A DNA stretch of 64,000 nt from Tupaia tana (GCA_026018925.1 JAKSZU010000007.1:95838001-95902000); one strand, 5' to 3'. Shown: positions 20,836 to 31,030, numbered from the stretch's first letter. The notes: generated by a model from the sequence alone, not told the origin. Numbers and translations are program-made.

Positions 20836-21324
20836 TGTTTTTCTGTTTGTTTTTTAAGAATTATCTGTTGGGACCAGCAGTTAGCGTAATGGCTATGTCG
20901 CTGGACTCCCACGTAGTCGACTGCGGTTCGAGTCCCGGACCCGGCGGCTTGAACTCACGCCGGGCGCGTGTGCATGCGTGCCCAAGATCCCGAGAGGAGA
21001 ATGGAGGAGAAGGGATTGCGGCGTGGCCATCCCCCCTGGGGGGTGATTTCCTGCTTTCTATCTCTCTGTCTCTCTCTGTCTGTCTGGCGAGCGCACGCGC
21101 CCTATAGCAAAAACCTCTCCAAAAAAAAGAAAAGAAAAAAAAAAAAAAAAAAAAGAATTATCTGTTCAACTTTAGTTGTTGTTGTTGTTGTTATTATTAT
21201 TATTATTATTTGTCCAGAGAAAGAGAAAGAAAGTGAGAAAGCAAGCCACCAAATCCAGGACTTGAACCATGGTTGGCCATGTGGGAGTCCAGCACCTTAA
21301 CCACCACGCCATCTGCCAGCTCCA
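20836..21324 (-). mobile_element. S SINE split by an L SINE
   Basis: Tail at 20836-20869 and from 21153 on, with a GTT/ATT repeat; body to 21324 (ccatctgccagctcc). Confidence 0.85.
20870..21152 (+). mobile_element. L SINE, near-consensus young copy
   Basis: TSD aagaattatctgtt at 20856-20869 and 21153-21166, perfect. Box A tagcgtaatgg, box B ggttcgagtcc, CpGs kept throughout. Confidence 0.96.
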
Positions 21325-21471
21325 ATCTCCCACAGTTTTTTGTTCTTGGTCATGGCCCCAGTTTCCACATAACCTGAGGAAGTGTTTTTGTCCCCTGCTG
21401 ACCTTAGTGGTTTCTCCCCCATGGAGGCACTGTAAAGCTTTCCAAGCTGTGTGGTTAAGAGGCTGGAAGGT

Positions 21472-21706
21472 GGGACCGGCAGTTGGCATAATGGCTATGT
21501 CGCTGGACTCCCATGTAGTTGACCACAGTTTGAGTCCTGGACCCGGTGGCTTAAACTCACACCCGGTGTGCGTACGTGCCCAAGATCCCTAGAGGAGAAT
21601 GGAGAAGGGATTGCAGTGTGGCCATCCCCCCGGGGGGTGATTTCTCGCTTTCTGTCTTTCCGGCAAGCACACGCATCCTATAGCAAAAATCTCTCAAAAA
21701 AAAAAA
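21472..21706 (+). mobile_element. L SINE with TSD
   Basis: TSD aggctggaaggtgg / aggctgggaggtgg. The CT-rich stretch is shortened. Confidence 0.92.
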
Positions 21707-21979
21707 AGGCTGGGAGGTGGAAATAGAAAGCAGCATTTTGTTTGTAGTCAGGTTAGCTAGCAGAGTGAGTGCCAGAAAAGTTTAGAGTTTCCAGGTTAGG
21801 TGAGGAGGTCATTTGGAGTCTTGGCTTTGATCTCCCCAGGAGGGAAAGTGTGTGAACCTGAGGATACCCTGGCCTTGCCCTCTACTTTGGCACCCCTGTG
21901 GGATAAGAGAACCCCCAGGTTTCTGATCCCCAAGTCACAGTCCAGAGTCCAGGCCCTGGGCTAAAATTAGACCCCACTG
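21707..21979 (+). other. PIGV: PIGV intron 3, no feature recognised
   Basis: Single-copy-looking DNA before the next SINE. Confidence 0.4.
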
Positions 21980-22186
21980 AGGGGGCCAGTGGATGGTGTG
22001 GTGGTTAAAGTGCTGGACTCCCACATAACTGATGATGGTTCGAGTCCCGTGTGGCTGACCATGGTTCGAGTTCTGGACCTGGTGGCCTACTTTCTCACTT
22101 TATCTCTCACTCTCTGTCTGTCTCTTTCTGGTGAGTGCATGTGCCCCATAGTAAATTTTTAAAAATAATAATAATAAAATGAAATA
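21980..22186 (+). mobile_element. Intermediate L/S SINE with duplicated box B
   Basis: Short body, but it keeps ggtgagtgcatgtgcccca at the end. The head holds two box B copies (ggttcgagtcc at about 22038 and ggttcgagttc at about 22064). Imperfect TSD near 21964 and 22187 (aaattagaccc). Confidence 0.88.
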
Positions 22187-22452
22187 AATTAGACCCTGTT
22201 GAGTTTTGAGCATTGATTGACCCATTGTTGTGGCAATCTGCTGCCGCCATGTGTTTTTGTAACTTGGAGGTGGCCTGCTGGTGCTGCCTATGTGTTGTTA
22301 GGCAGACCCTGAGCTCTGCAGAGTCCTGTCCGGTGTAATATATTCTGATCATGGGGCCATCATTCACCTAGCAGCAGAGAAGCCCAAGCTGCTCTTTTTC
22401 CAGTTAGTGGCATTTCAGCTAAATGTGTGGGTTTCCCTCTTCTGATTCCTAG

Positions 22453-22734
22453 GTTCTCACCAGGTTTTTGGGCTCCTCTACGCCTATCGTATACTGGTTT
22501 CCAGCTCACTTACTTCAGGAGCAAGAGCCACTGTTGAAATCCCTCGAGTTGGTGCATCAGAAGCCTCCTGCAGGGGACTCCCCACCAGGACACAAGGTCC
22601 CCAGAAATCCTATCATGGAACTTTTGTACAACTGGAAAACCTGTTCTTTGGTCACACGATACATTCTAGGCTACTTCCTGACTTATTGGCTGCTGGGACT
22701 ACTCCTGCATTGCAATTTCCTGCCTTGGACATGA
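22453..22734 (+). CDS. PIGV: PIGV coding exon 3: C-terminus, residues 401-493
   Basis: Starts after ttctgattcctag in phase 0 with [20 protein letters not shown] and ends [15 protein letters not shown] at 22732-22734. The ending is the same as I remember for human PIGV, and the total of 493 codons equals the human length. The last hydrophobic segment ([16 protein letters not shown]) is the final membrane pass. The gene reads as intact. Confidence 0.96.
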   Translation, partial: VLTRFLGSSTPIVYWFPAHLLQEQEPLLKSLELVHQKPPAGDSPPGHKVPRNPIMELLYNWKTCSLVTRYILGYFLTYWLLGLLLHCNFLPWT

Positions 22735-23225
22735 CATGGCATCTCAAGGGGCAGGTTAGAAGCCAGGTTTCTGAGATGAAAATACGCACTGGGCTGCCCG
22801 CACTGCGCTGGGACCACCACTCTGCCCATTGGAACCCTTCTCTCTGAAGACTGGCGAGGGGTGGGACAAGTGTGAGCCCTAGAGAACCACTTCTGGTGCT
22901 GGCTGGGGCAAAGTTGTAGAGTAACTTTTTACTGTAAGTGAAGAGTGTCTTCAAGTTCACATGTACCTGATTTCCCTCATCAGCCACAGACCAGAAACAA
23001 GCTTTAAACCTGCTACCAACACAGGATGAATCCAAATGTAACTATTTAAATGTAAATCTCACCTCACCCCTAGCTGACAGGCTGGCTGTGGTGCAGGACT
23101 GAACAGTGAGGGCATGAGAAATGGGACCAACTTCTGTAAATGGGACATTGATGATTTTTGCATTTATTTATAAGACAAACTCTTACAAAGATATGCAAAT
23201 TAAACAACTCACAGTTATACATGCT
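22735..23225 (+). other. PIGV: PIGV 3' UTR (inferred extent)
   Basis: Non-repetitive stretch from the stop codon to shortly after the only good poly(A) signal. A young SINE begins about 30 bp later. The end is inferred. Confidence 0.6.
23199..23204 (+). terminator. PIGV: Probable PIGV poly(A) signal ATTAAA
   Basis: ATTAAA about 465 bp after the stop codon, the first clear hexamer in the 3' flank. Confidence 0.55.
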
Positions 23226-23255
23226 ATAAACTATCTTTTAAAAAATAATAGATTC

Positions 23256-23500
23256 AAGACCAGCAGTTGGCTATGTCGCTGGACTCCCATGTAGTCGACC
23301 ACGGTTCAAGTCCCGGACCTGATGGCCTAAACTCACTCCAGGCATGTGTGTGTGCGTGCACAAGATCCCAAGAGGAGAATGGAGGAGAAGGGATTACGGC
23401 GTGGCCATTCCCCCCGGGGGGTGATTTCTCACTTTCTGTCTCTCTAGCGAATGCACGTGCCCTATAGCAAAAACCTTTTCCGAAAAAAAAAAAGAAAAAA
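23256..23500 (+). mobile_element. L SINE lacking most of box A
   Basis: Head agaccagcagttggctatgt: about 8-9 nt around the A box are missing, with the rest near consensus. Confidence 0.9.
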
Positions 23501-23542
23501 TGAAATCTGCAAATGTGGAATAAAAAAAATAATACAGATTCA

Positions 23543-23750
23543 GGCCAGCAGGTATTGTGATGGTTAATGTGCTATATTCCCACATGGCCAGCTGCAGTTC
23601 AAGTGCCAGACCCAGTGTGCACGCATGCCCAAAACCCTGAGAGGAGAATGGAGGGACTGTGGTGTGGCCATTTCTCACTTTCTCTCTCTGGCAAGTGCAT
23701 ATGCCCTGTGGCAAACAGAAAAAAATAAACAAAACAAAAATAATAATACT
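23543..23750 (+). mobile_element. O/L SINE with internal deletions
   Basis: Head ggccagcaggtattgtgatg, shortened middle, end gccctgtggcaaacag. Confidence 0.82.
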
Positions 23751-23774
23751 GAATACTTTGGGGAAAAGGGCAAG

Positions 23775-23905
23775 ATAAGAGTGTGGCAGGTCTGGGATCT
23801 ATTCCAGGTGGAATCCGGTTTACCAGCTGTGTGACCTTGGGAGCTTTTCAGAGCATAGCTACCTCAGAAACTAGGAAAATTATATTATCCTCGGGAGAGG
23901 GTGTT
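23775..23905 (+). mobile_element. MIR fragment
   Basis: Core ccagctgtgtgaccttggga is a MIR hallmark. Confidence 0.75.
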
Positions 23906-24305
23906 GGGGAGCCAGTAATGTCTCATAGATCCCTTTCAGCTTTAACATCGTAAGAGCTGCCATGAACAGAAGCATCCCAGCCGGAACACTCAATGTAGAG
24001 GCTCAAACGTGATTTTAAGGGCAAATATCTCCAGGTCTCTTGCTTTCAGCAATTGGAGGAAACTTCTATCCCCTCATGCAACTCTGAGAAAAGCTGAAGT
24101 GATCTTTCCTTCAAACAAAGGGGAATTGGTGACACCAGGCAAATTTCGGCTCCCTGTCCTGCGTAAGTTAACCTGTGACGACTGGATTTCCTACGTTCTC
24201 CCATGCCTGCTCCTGCTTGATTGGCAGACATAGAGGAGCCAGTGGCAGCAAGAATTGACAAATTGTAGGTAAACCCAAGATCGAGTGAACTGTACCTGCT
24301 TGCCT
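23906..24305. other. Intergenic, no feature recognised
   Basis: Single-copy-looking DNA. Confidence 0.4.
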
Positions 24306-24745
24306 CCATTTGATCATGAGCCTTTCGGTATATAGATGCTTCTCAGCTTCCAATGAGGTTATGTCCCGATAAATCTGTTGTAAGTTGAAATATCCTAAGT
24401 CAAAAACGCGTCTCGGACTGGCCGTGGTGTGGTGGTTGAGACAGCTGGATCCTGTGTGACTGACAGCGTGGTTCAAGTCTCAGACCTGGTGGCTTGAGAA
24501 ACACGCTGGCATGTGTGCCCCAAATCCTGAGAGCAGAGTGGAGGAGAAGGAGTTGTGGCACGATAGTCCCCACTGGGGGGTACTTTCTCACTTTCCCTCT
24601 CCAGATTGCATGTGGCCTCTAGCAAATTAAAAAAAAAAAATTGCATGTGATGCTGGCAACACAGTGCAGATGCTCCTGGATTTACAGGGTTATAAACCAT
24701 GGCAGAGTCACAAAAATCCTAAGTCAGGGACTGTTTGAAATGGCT
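24306..24745. mobile_element. Possible old DNA transposon, split by an O SINE
   Basis: The left part has ctgttgtaagttgaaatatc ctaagtc and the right part has cctaagtcagggactgtt. These resemble a mammalian DNA transposon end, but I cannot name the family. Confidence 0.4.
24415..24640 (+). mobile_element. O SINE with S-like end
   Basis: The end reads gcatgtggcctctagcaaat, then taaaaa: it shows the gcaaatta joint that becomes ggtcaaatta in S copies. Confidence 0.85.
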
Positions 24746-25877
24746 CCTGCTAAAGTATTTTTCCCCACACCTTGAACCCAGGAAGGGGCGTTGTATCATT
24801 ATCTCTCTGACTCCCCATGTGAGCCAAAAATCCCAATAAGCAGAAACTCTTTAAAACAGATGGATAATCGTATGCAGCTTCTGGAGAGCCCCGAGGATTG
24901 GCATTCTCACACACTCCCTCTGACTGGGCAGAAGCTGAACTTGCCAGCTGAAGGGAAGCTCCTGGCCGCGCCCCAGCACCCTCTGGGAGCGTCTGGTCAG
25001 CCTGGCCAATAGCATCGCCTGTCCTTCGCCGCAGCGCTGCACAGCTGAGGGATTTGGTCCAGAGTCAAATGCTTCTGAAAATGTACACACAGACCGGGGC
25101 AGCCCTCTGCCTTCTGCCAAGACACCGAGTGCCCTTCTTGGCAAAAGACGATCACCCCTGCCCTAGTGTCCTTCCAGTTGGCAGAACTCCCCCGGCTCGT
25201 CACCAGCAGCTGCAAATCCAGGGACTTCCACCCGCGTGCAGGAGGAGCCTTGCCAGTTCAGCTCTTTATTGCTAGCTCTTCGCCTCCTTTAGGCAATCAT
25301 TGGAACTGATTGTTCCCCTACTGGAAGAGGTGACTCACACCCCACCGGCCTGCCCCAGCAGTCTCAGCTTACCTTCCCACTACATCTCATCACTCCCAGA
25401 AAAAAGTGATTTCAAGGCCCAGAATTCCCATGACTGTGGGCCCCAGCCAGGTAGGACCTGGAGACACCGCTTTCTCTCTGACCTTGGATGGACTACTTGC
25501 TGTTCTCCAAGGATCTAAGCAATGGGTTGCTTTTATGGCCAGCAGCTGTCCTTTTTACCATCCTATTAAGAGTCTTTAATTGTCTAGGAGAGGGACTGGA
25601 AGGGCCCAGGGCAGGAAGTTTCCTGTTTACCCTGAGGTCTAACAATGTCGCAGCTGGGTTGGGCGTCTACAATTTCAGAGACAAGTCATTTCCTTCTGAG
25701 ACCCTGCTAAAACAGAAACCAGACACTTGCTGTACCTAGAAGTAGATGCTCTTTTGTTCTTTAATGAAGGTGGGAGGAGAGGACGTGTTTGACATGTCTT
25801 TGCCAGTCCTCTGGGAAAAAAGTCACTTTTCTTCTTGAACAGACCCTCTCACCTTTATCTAAAAATATATTGTGTGC
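24746..25877. other. Intergenic, no feature recognised
   Basis: No repeat or coding similarity recognised; possible old repeats cannot be excluded. Confidence 0.4.
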
Positions 25878-26288
25878 GGTCAGATTGCTTTTTTTTTTCT
25901 TTTTTTTTCTTTATTTTTATTATCATCATAATCTTCTTTATATTACATTGGATTACATATAACTTTACAGTGTATTACATTGCTTTTTCAGAAGGGAATG
26001 TCATGCATATCAGTCAATACAGAAATATTAATCTCCCCACTTCATCATTCAATATCTTTTCAATGTTTTTCCCAATCATTATGCTTGTTATTCTAATTAT
26101 TATTATTTTTTAAACAGTCAATCACTATTTCTCATTTTGCTTGTAAAAAGACTTTACCTATCATGAAAAATATGGAACGCTTCACGAATTTGCGTGTCGT
26201 CCTTGCGCAGGGGCCATGCTAATCTTCTCTGTATCGTTCGAATTTTAGTATATGTGCTGCCGAAGCGAGCACGGTCAGGTTGCTTTTT
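25878..26288 (-). mobile_element. U6-L1 chimeric retrocopy with 16-bp TSD
   Basis: On the minus strand: TSD, a full U6 sequence, about 250 nt of A-rich L1-like 3' sequence, an A-rich tail, TSD. The repeats are ggtcaggttgcttttt (26273-26288) and ggtcagattgcttttt (25878-25893). On the minus strand the insertion point reads TT/AAAAA, the L1 endonuclease type. This is the form known for human U6-L1 chimeras made by template switching during L1 reverse transcription. Confidence 0.82.
26166..26272 (-). pseudogene. RNU6: U6 snRNA retropseudogene, full length
   Basis: All 107 nt of U6 are present on the minus strand, from GTGCTCGCTTCGGCAGCACA to the final T-run. I count about two differences from human U6, both in the middle. 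The copy belongs to a retroposed chimera. Its 5' flank is target DNA where a proximal sequence element and TATA box would be needed, so it is very likely silent. Confidence 0.9.
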
Positions 26289-26447
26289 AACGTCCAGTTA
26301 GCGGAACAGACAACAGCTATGCCTCCTGTCCTCAAGTAACTGATGAGAGTCATGAGCGGATGCGCAGAAACAGTAATCAAGGTACAGACTGATAACTCCT
26401 GAGAAGTAACGGGACACTTAAAACTTCTTTCTCCATATCTTCTACTT

Positions 26448-26967
26448 TTTTTTTTCTTAAGGTTTTCACCATAGGGTGCATGTGCTCACCAGGGAAAGAG
26501 AGAGACCAGTGAGAGAGAAAGTGAGGAATCACCCCCAGGGGGCATGGCCACACTGCAATCCCTTCTCCACTCTCCTGCCAGGATTTTGGGCACACGCACA
26601 CATGTGCCTGGCATGATTTTTTCTTTTTTACATTTTTTAGAGATTTTTGCTATAGGGTGCCTCTGTGCTCATTGGAGAGACAGCGAGACAGAAAGCAAGA
26701 AATCACCCCCAGCGGGGATGACCACACTTCAGTCCCCTCTCTTCCATTCTCTCTGGATCTTGGGCATGCATGCACACATGCCTGACATGAGTTTAAGCTG
26801 CCGGGGCTGGGACTCAAACCGTGGTCAACTGTGCGGGAGCCTAGCGATGGTAAGCATTACACTATCTGCTGGTACCAGCCTGGCATGATTTTCAAGCCTC
26901 CAGGTTTGGGGGACCCAAACCACGGTCGAACATGTGCACCTTAACCACCAAGGCACCTGCCGGCCCC
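26448..26967 (-). mobile_element. O SINE split by an L SINE
   Basis: Antisense; pieces 26448-26620 and 26878-26967. Head end ggcacctgccggcccc. Confidence 0.88.
26621..26877 (-). mobile_element. L SINE nested in an O SINE, with TSD
   Basis: TSD gcctggcatgatttt at 26606-26620 and 26878-26892, perfect. Shows L inserting into O. Confidence 0.93.
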
Positions 26968-27071
26968 TCTACTTGACCTTTTAATGATGAGGAATGAATT
27001 AAGGTTGCACTTGTGCACTTAGAGAAAAGGAGAGAGGTACAGAGCAAGCACTCTGTAAGTTCACACAGATA

Positions 27072-27197
27072 GGGGCCAGCAGGTGGCCTGGTAGTTAAAG
27101 GTGCTAGCCTCCCACATGGCTGACTATGGTTCAAGTCCTAGACCTGGCAGCTTCCTTTCTCACTTTCCCTCTCTCTTTCTCTTTGGTCAAATTAAAA
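27072..27197 (+). mobile_element. S SINE joined to an EEF1A1 retrocopy
   Basis: Head ggggccagcaggtggcctgg to ttggtcaaattaaaata, then the tail is missing and EEF1A1 sequence begins at once. Confidence 0.88.
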
Positions 27198-27581
27198 TAA
27201 TAGCCATGGAAAAGAAGGCTGCTGGAGCTGGGAAAGTCACCAAGTCTACCCAGAGAGCTCAGAAAACTAAATGAATATCTCTAATTCCTGCCCTCCCAGT
27301 CTTAATCCGTGGAAGAGCAGTCTCAGCTGTTTGTATCAATCTCATTTAAGTTTAATAGTAAAAGACCAGTTAATGGTAACGATTCATCATTCATCGTAAA
27401 ATCTTCAGAAGAAAAGGAGAATGTTTTGTGGACCATTTTGGCTTTTGTCGTGTGTGGAAGTTTTAAGTTATTAGTTTTTAAAATCAGTGCTTTTTAATGG
27501 AAACAAAAGAGATTTTTAACCAAAAATCTCTCTCAGAATTTTGAGACCCATTAAAACAAAGTTTAATGAGAAAAAAAAAAA
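27198..27581 (+). pseudogene. EEF1A1: EEF1A1 processed pseudogene, 5' truncated
   Basis: Encodes the end of elongation factor 1-alpha, KKAAGAGKVTKSTQRAQKTK then TGA at about 27270, followed by the well-known EEF1A1 3' UTR (ggagaatgttttgtggacca, ttttaagttattagttttta, gacccattaaaacaaagttt) and an A tail. Only the last roughly 370 nt of the mRNA are present. The word tcacacag occurs before the SINE (about 27060) and after the A tail (27583), so the SINE and EEF1A1 parts may be one chimeric insertion. Confidence 0.9.
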
Positions 27582-27734
27582 TCACACAGGGTGGAATTTC
27601 CAGCGTGGGACACCTGAAAAGCCTGCGGAGCTGGACTAGGGAGGATAGACAGGGTTTTCAAGTGAAGGGTGGAATGGGTACAAAAGGCAGGAAGCGGACC
27701 AGGTTGGGGCTCGGTCTGGTGGAGCTGGAGTGTT

Positions 27735-27915
27735 GTCACTGAGGTCTAGGCCCTGCCGCCAGCCCAGCCCCGCTCTGCTGTGAACTGGCTGTGCAGTGTG
27801 GGACCACTGAATCCCTAGGCCTCTGATGACGCACTTGTAACATGCGGACAGTAACTGTCTCAGGCAGTCATGGGGACTCAGCGTTGAAGTGTCGGAGCAC
27901 GGTGCTGCGCCAGGA
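27735..27915 (+). mobile_element. MIR fragment
   Basis: Diverged MIR features: gtgaactggctgtgcagtgt, then acttgtaacatgcggacagt. Confidence 0.45.
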
Positions 27916-28069
27916 CATGTGGCGTTCACAGCACCGGCAGCGTGTTCATGTGCCAGGAGTGTGTGTGGGGACGAGCAGAGGGGTCGGGCCTCCGCGCAGC
28001 GTCACTGCAGTAGCTGTGGTTGTGGATGGGGTGTCGAAAGGAAGGGGGGTAGAGGGAAGAAGGAGGAGC

Positions 28070-28140
28070 TGCAGAACTTGGGAAAGTGACTCCACCTCTC
28101 TAAGCCTGTCTCCTCAGCTGTGAAATGGAAGATGATGCCA
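28070..28140 (+). mobile_element. MIR core fragment
   Basis: gggaaagtgactccacctct followed by cctcagctgtgaaatggaag matches MIR. Confidence 0.65.
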
Positions 28141-28142
28141 TC

Positions 28143-28215
28143 TTTTGGGTCACTGGAAAAGTCATGGTGCATTTTTGCAAAGGAAAACATAGAAAAATAC
28201 GTCATGTAGTGAGAA
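28143..28215 (+). mobile_element. Mariner-like MITE remnant
   Basis: Shares ggaaaagtcatg, catttttgca and agaaaaatac in order with the element at 56534. The right end is decayed. Confidence 0.5.
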
Positions 28216-28305
28216 CTCGAAAAGTAGCATTTCATTATTGATATTATCATCATCACTAAAGGGCCAGAGACAGTATTCTGGGGGAAAAAGAGAGGTTTTT
28301 GTTTG

Positions 28306-28476
28306 TTTAAATAATTATTCCATTTAACATTATTTATTTTTTAATTTGACTAGAGAGGGACAGAGTGAAAGAGAGAGACAGAAAGTGAGAAAGCAAGACA
28401 CCAGGTCTGAGACTCAAACCATAGTCACTCATGTGGGAGTTCAGCACCCTTAAACACCACACCACCTGCCAGCCCC
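28306..28476 (-). mobile_element. S SINE
   Basis: Antisense; flanks aaaaagagaggtttt / gaaaagagaatttt. Confidence 0.9.
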
Positions 28477-28637
28477 GAAAAGAGAATTTTAAGAAGAAAG
28501 AAATGATTACCAGGGTCATTGCTGTTAAGGTGAAGTAAAGGATGAGAAAGTCTATTGGATTTAGGGATTAGGGATATTATTCAAGGTAGGCTAGCTGATA
28601 TTTAAAAAACAACAAACAACAAAAACTTCCAAAACTC

Positions 28638-28895
28638 GGGACCAGCAGTTAGCATAATGGCTATGTCGCTGGACTCCCACGTAGTCGACCGCGGTTCAAG
28701 TCCCGGACCCGGTGGCTTAAAACTCACGCCAGGCGCGTGTGCGTGCGTGCCCAAGATCCTGAGAGGAGAATGGAGGAGAAGGGATTGCGGTGTGGCCATC
28801 CCCTCTGGGGGGTGATTTCTCGTTTTCTATCTCTCTGTCTCTCTCTGTCTGTCTGGCAAGCGCACATGCCCTATAGCAAAAAAACCTCTCCAAAA
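28638..28895 (+). mobile_element. L SINE with TSD
   Basis: TSD aaaacttccaaaactc / aaaacttccaaaattc. Mixed diagnostic state: gggaccagc with cttaaaactc. Confidence 0.95.
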
Positions 28896-28902
28896 AAAAA
28901 AA

Positions 28903-29165
28903 ACTTCCAAAATTCAGTGGCTTGATAATAAAAGTTCCTTTCTTATTTACATTGTAGCCGAGTGCCAGTTTCGTAGGGAGGCCTGTCCCCTGGTCATGTG
29001 GGACTCAGTCCTCCTTCTGTGACGGTGCCCTCCTCCCCTCCAGCTCCTCAGAGTCCTCTAGGTGTGGGGTTCCCAGGGCCAGTCTGGAAGACTTTCACTT
29101 TCACTCCACTGGCGAGAACGTAGCCACATGGCCCATGGAACTGAAGGGAGGTAGAAAGCAAGATC
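28903..29165. other. Likely ancient repeat, family not named
   Basis: Carries phrases often seen in old mammalian repeats (cattcagtggcttgataata-like start, gtagccacatggcccatgga), but I cannot assign it. Confidence 0.3.
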
Positions 29166-29166
29166 G

Positions 29167-29340
29167 CCAGATAAAATACAGCAGGCCTAGTTAAATTTGA
29201 ATTTCAGGTAAACAACAGATGACTTTTCAGTATAATTATGTTCCAAATATTGCACGGAACACAATTTACTAAGAAACGATTCATTGTTTACCTAAAATTC
29301 AAATGTAATGGGCATTCTATATTTTCATTTGCTGAAGCCG
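29167..29340. mobile_element. Ancient repeat with an imperfect hairpin
   Basis: Left arm taaatttgaatttcaggtaa at about 29192; right arm tttacctaaaattcaaatgt at about 29287. It resembles a hairpin common in old mammalian repeats; I am unsure whether it is an L1M 3' UTR or a DNA element. Confidence 0.5.
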
Positions 29341-29795
29341 ATAACCCTGTGGGAAGTTCAGTCTGGCTGTGCGCTCAGTAAGACACAGTTATTTGACGGT
29401 CACAGTCTGCCTTTCTGAGCCAAACATGGCTTCTCCTCATAGGGGATACTCACCTCTTCCCTGAGGGAAATAGCCCCAAGTCCCGCCTAATCACTATACT
29501 CAACTCAACGTCTTGATCAGCTTCAGATGTTCCATACTGTGATTTATGAGCTGCAAACCAATTTACCAGCATTCTGCAAACAAACTCAATATATATTGTC
29601 AGGGTAAGAAAAGGCTAACTAACGCCAGTACAAACTCCCATCCAAAAAAGGAAGGCTTGGAAGAGGTCACAAGTCAACCCTGTCCAAGCCCCTGATTTCG
29701 GTGTAGGAGGAGCGCTGCCCATTGTTTCTCATGACTCCTGAAAGTGCCCTCTGGGACGTTCTTTGTTCTTTGCTGATTTAATTTCTTTTTTTCTT
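29341..29795. other. Intergenic, no feature recognised
   Basis: Single-copy-looking DNA. Confidence 0.4.
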
Positions 29796-29838
29796 TTTTT
29801 TTTTTTTTTGGAGAGGTTTTTCGCTATAGGGCTTCCTC

Positions 29839-29914
29839 TCTCACTCTGTCTCTCTCTTATCAAATGAAAAATAATAAATAAATAAAGTTAAGATAAAATA
29901 ATTCTTTAAAAAAA
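29839..29914 (+). mobile_element. S SINE, 5' truncated
   Basis: Only the CT-rich stretch, tatcaaatgaaaaataata and tail remain. Confidence 0.8.
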
Positions 29915-29926
29915 ATCATCAGAGAT

Positions 29927-30104
29927 GAGCCAGCTGGTGGTGTGGTGGTTAAGGAGTTGGACTCTCACATGGCTGACTACAGTTCAGACCTGATGGCTTG
30001 GTTTCTCAATTCCCTCCCACTCCCCCGCTCTCTGGTGAGTATACATGCCCTGTAGCAGACTGAAATAATAATAATAATAAAGACGATTAAATAATTCTTA
30101 ATAA
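29927..30104 (+). mobile_element. Intermediate L/S SINE with TSD
   Basis: Short body plus ggtgagtatacatgccctgt end. TSD aaaatcatcagaga on both sides. Confidence 0.88.
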
Positions 30105-30545
30105 AAATCATCAGAGAGCATGTGTGCGCCCCAGAGAGGCAGGGAAGGGAGAGAGAGAAAGCGCCCCCTGGTGATGTGTAGTCGTGCTGCCATCCCTTTT
30201 CCCTTTTGTTCTTTCTTGTCGAGCTCCTGCATGTGTGCACACGCACACCGGGGATGTCTTCAGTCTGCCAGGCTGAAGCGTGAATCCTGGTTAGCTATGT
30301 GGGATCCTGCCCCTTAACCACTATGGTATGGGGCCAGCCCAGAATTTCCTTTCTTTTTAAAGCTAAATAAATATTCTGTTGTATCACATCTTATTTACCC
30401 ATTCATCCTCCAGTGGACACTTAGATGACCTTCTACCTTATGGCTATCATGAATAATGCTGTTATAGACGTAGGTATACAAATATCTGTTCTAGTCTCTG
30501 CTTTCAGTTCTTTTGGGTATAAACCCGTAAGTAGAATTGCTGGAT

Positions 30546-30792
30546 CCAAGCAGATGGGGTAACGGTTACATCACTGGACTCCCACGTGGTTGACCATGGT
30601 TTGAGTCCCAGACTCAGCTCTTGAAACTCATGCCAGGCACGTGTGTGTGTGCCCAAAATCCTGAGAGGAGAATGGAGGAGAAGGGATTGTGGTGTGACTA
30701 TCCCCCAGCGAGTGATTTCAAACTTTCTGTCTCTCTGCCTCTGTCTCTCTGGCAAGCATGTATACCCTATAGCAAAAATCTCTCTTAAAAAA
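30546..30792 (+). mobile_element. L SINE, first of a two-element stack
   Basis: Head ccaagcagatggggtaacgg. Inserted at agaattgctggatcc; a decayed copy of the site (agaatggct) follows. Confidence 0.88.
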
Positions 30793-30802
30793 AAGAATGG
30801 CT

Positions 30803-31030
30803 GGGACCAGCAGATAGCATAATGGCTATGTCACTGGACTCCTATGTAGTCGACCACGGTTCAAGTCTCGTGTGTGCATCCGTGTCCAAAATCCCGAGAG
30901 GAGAATGGAGGAGAAGGGATTGCGGTGTGGCCATCCCCCTGGGGGGGTGATTTCTCACTTTCTGTCTCTCTGTCTCTCTCTGTTTTTCTGGCGAGTGCAT
31001 GCGCCCTATAGCATAAACCTCTCAAAATAA
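30803..31030 (+). mobile_element. L SINE, second of the stack
   Basis: Head gggaccagcagatagcataa; part of the middle between box B and gtgtgtgcatcc is deleted. The site aaattgctggatcc follows. Confidence 0.9.

Larger units (their letters stand above)
29797..30339 (-). mobile_element. O SINE split by two S SINEs
   Basis: Antisense; tail side 29797-29838 (ggagaggtttttcgctatag) and body 30117-30339 (gcatgtgtgcgccccagaga to ggggccagccc). Confidence 0.75.

Noticed and set aside
20870-20960. tRNA genes at the many A-box/B-box pairs
   Set aside because: They are SINE heads: no cloverleaf closes and there is no anticodon arm with a plausible anticodon.
20968-21300. A protein-like reading repeated across the window ([17 protein letters not shown] and antisense forms), present in dozens of open frames
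   Set aside because: It is the translation of the L SINE middle. Frames differ between copies, start within the element and run into A or T tails.
26166-26272. A working U6 gene
   Set aside because: It lies inside a retroposed chimera with target duplications, and the upstream promoter elements are absent.
29797-29914. A second fold-back SINE (antisense L end followed by sense S end)
   Set aside because: The antisense element continues at 30117, so it is an old SINE interrupted by two S insertions and not an inversion.
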